Shown here piece by piece: positions 6,211 to 6,688 of a stretch of DNA of 6,688 bases. Positions within the stretch are counted from its first letter, which is position 1. Every line of letters starts with the position of its first letter. Source of the DNA: Clostridia bacterium. Lineage in GTDB: Bacteria; Bacillota; Clostridia; TANB77; CAG-508. A model generated the notes under the pieces. That model searched no databases. It had not been told where the DNA came from and saw only the letters and a program-made list of their open reading frames with translations. The translations under genes were made by a program, and so were the position numbers. Location of the stretch: assembly GCA_022790685.1 (NCBI GenBank), contig JAAVXQ010000118.1:1-6688 (forward strand), given 5' to 3'.

Positions 6211-6688
6211 TTAATTCATTTTTATTATTTGTTCCCAAGGTAAATCTTTTTTTCCAAAATGTCCATAATTAGTTGTTTTTCTATATATTGGTTTTCTTAA
6301 GTTCAATGTTTCTATAATCCCTCTTGGCGTTAAATCAAATTTATTCATTATCTTTTTAACAATCTCATTATCTGGCAAATTTCCTGTACCAAAAGTATCT
6401 ACATAAATAGATATTGGCTTTGCAACACCTATAGCATAGGAAAATTGTATTTCACATTTTTTTGCAAATCCATTTGCTACAACATTTTTAGCAATATATC
6501 TTGCCATATATGCTGCTGATCTATCTACTTTTGATGGATCTTTTCCAGAAAAAGCTCCACCACCATGACGGCTATATCCTCCATAAGTATCAACTATTAT
6601 TTTTCTACCGAGTTAAACCACTATCTCCAAGTGGTCCTCCAATAACAAATCTTCCTGTTGGATTAATAAAATATTTAGTATCTTTATC
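6211..6688 (-). CDS. metK: S-adenosylmethionine synthetase, partial, with +1 frameshift
   Basis: C-terminal 158 codons of MetK, which makes S-adenosylmethionine from methionine and ATP in the cytoplasm; the N-terminus lies beyond 6688. Before the break: FINPTGRFVIGGPLGDSGLT. After it: GRKIIVDTYGGYSRHGGGAF, then SGKDPSKVDRSAAYMARY, CEIQFSYAIGVAKP, VDTFGTG, KPIYRKTTNYGHFGKKDLPWE. The HGGGAFSGKD stretch is the MetK signature with ATP/phosphate-binding residues. The zero frame gives LTR then TAG at 6607; skipping the C at 6610 restores the conserved LTGRK with no residue gained or lost. Loss of the C-terminal domain should abolish activity of a normally essential enzyme, so the break is unlikely to be a simple null mutation unless a second copy exists. 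No convincing terminator is seen after its TAA, so some read-through into the operon is possible. Confidence 0.93.
6608..6610 (-). other. +1 frameshift site at CGG-TAG in metK
   Basis: Zero frame reads GGT TTA ACT CGG TAG. Skipping the C at 6610 gives ACT GGT AGA AAA (TGRK). The shifted frame has a TAA at 6615-6613 and the zero frame TAG at 6607-6605, so the switch is confined to the few bases 6612-6608, exactly over the CGG. Confidence 0.88.

Noticed and set aside
4645..6640. Internal Shine-Dalgarno stimulators like that of prfB upstream of the CGG sites
   Set aside because: GGAG lies 14 nt before the metK CGG and AAAGG 11 nt before the GT4 CGG, but nothing comparable precedes the pyruvyl transferase site. 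The spacing is inconsistent and longer than in prfB.
1..6688. CRISPR array, insertion sequence, tRNA or rRNA
   Set aside because: No spaced repeat array, transposase motif, terminal inverted repeats or tRNA cloverleaf was seen on either strand.

Overview
The window is very AT-rich. It uses Shine-Dalgarno starts of the GGAGG/AAAGG type and almost only AGA for arginine. Together with MetK and glycosyltransferase sequences of clostridial flavour, this points to a low-GC Bacillota genome (Clostridia or a relative); the species cannot be named. All genes lie on the minus strand, so the region is read from 6688 down to 1.

Layout in transcription order: (1) the C-terminal part of metK, S-adenosylmethionine synthetase (6688-6211). 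(2) A 250-bp gap with a good extended -10 promoter (6056-6028). Upstream of it are four TTAAA motifs spaced exactly 11 bp apart, plus two short palindromes. (3) A tightly packed surface-polysaccharide operon that continues past position 1: a priming polyprenyl-phosphate sugar-phosphate transferase, a GT4 glycosyltransferase, a polysaccharide pyruvyl transferase, an FrhB/FdhB-like iron-sulfur flavoprotein family member, a second GT4 glycosyltransferase, and a partial GT2 glycosyltransferase. Gaps are 0-18 nt or ATGA overlaps, so one transcript is likely. The inferred pathway loads a sugar phosphate on undecaprenyl phosphate, adds sugars with GT4/GT4/GT2, and decorates the repeat unit with pyruvate. 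The redox-like protein is a frequent but unexplained companion of pyruvyl transferases.

The most striking observation is that three genes (metK, the first GT4 and the pyruvyl transferase) are each interrupted by one +1 frameshift, and all three have the same signature. An extra C precedes a glycine GGN codon, making an in-frame CGG codon. Skipping that one base restores a conserved protein exactly. I found no other in-frame CGG in the roughly 2,100 codons of the window. Either a systematic sequencing or assembly artefact inserted the base, or CGG acts as a +1 frameshift codon in this organism. The sequence alone cannot decide, but the pattern does not look like three random errors.

Two start codons are revised on ribosome-binding-site evidence (GT4 at 1794, FrhB-like at 3051). 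The true C-terminus of the pyruvyl transferase is recovered in the shifted frame.
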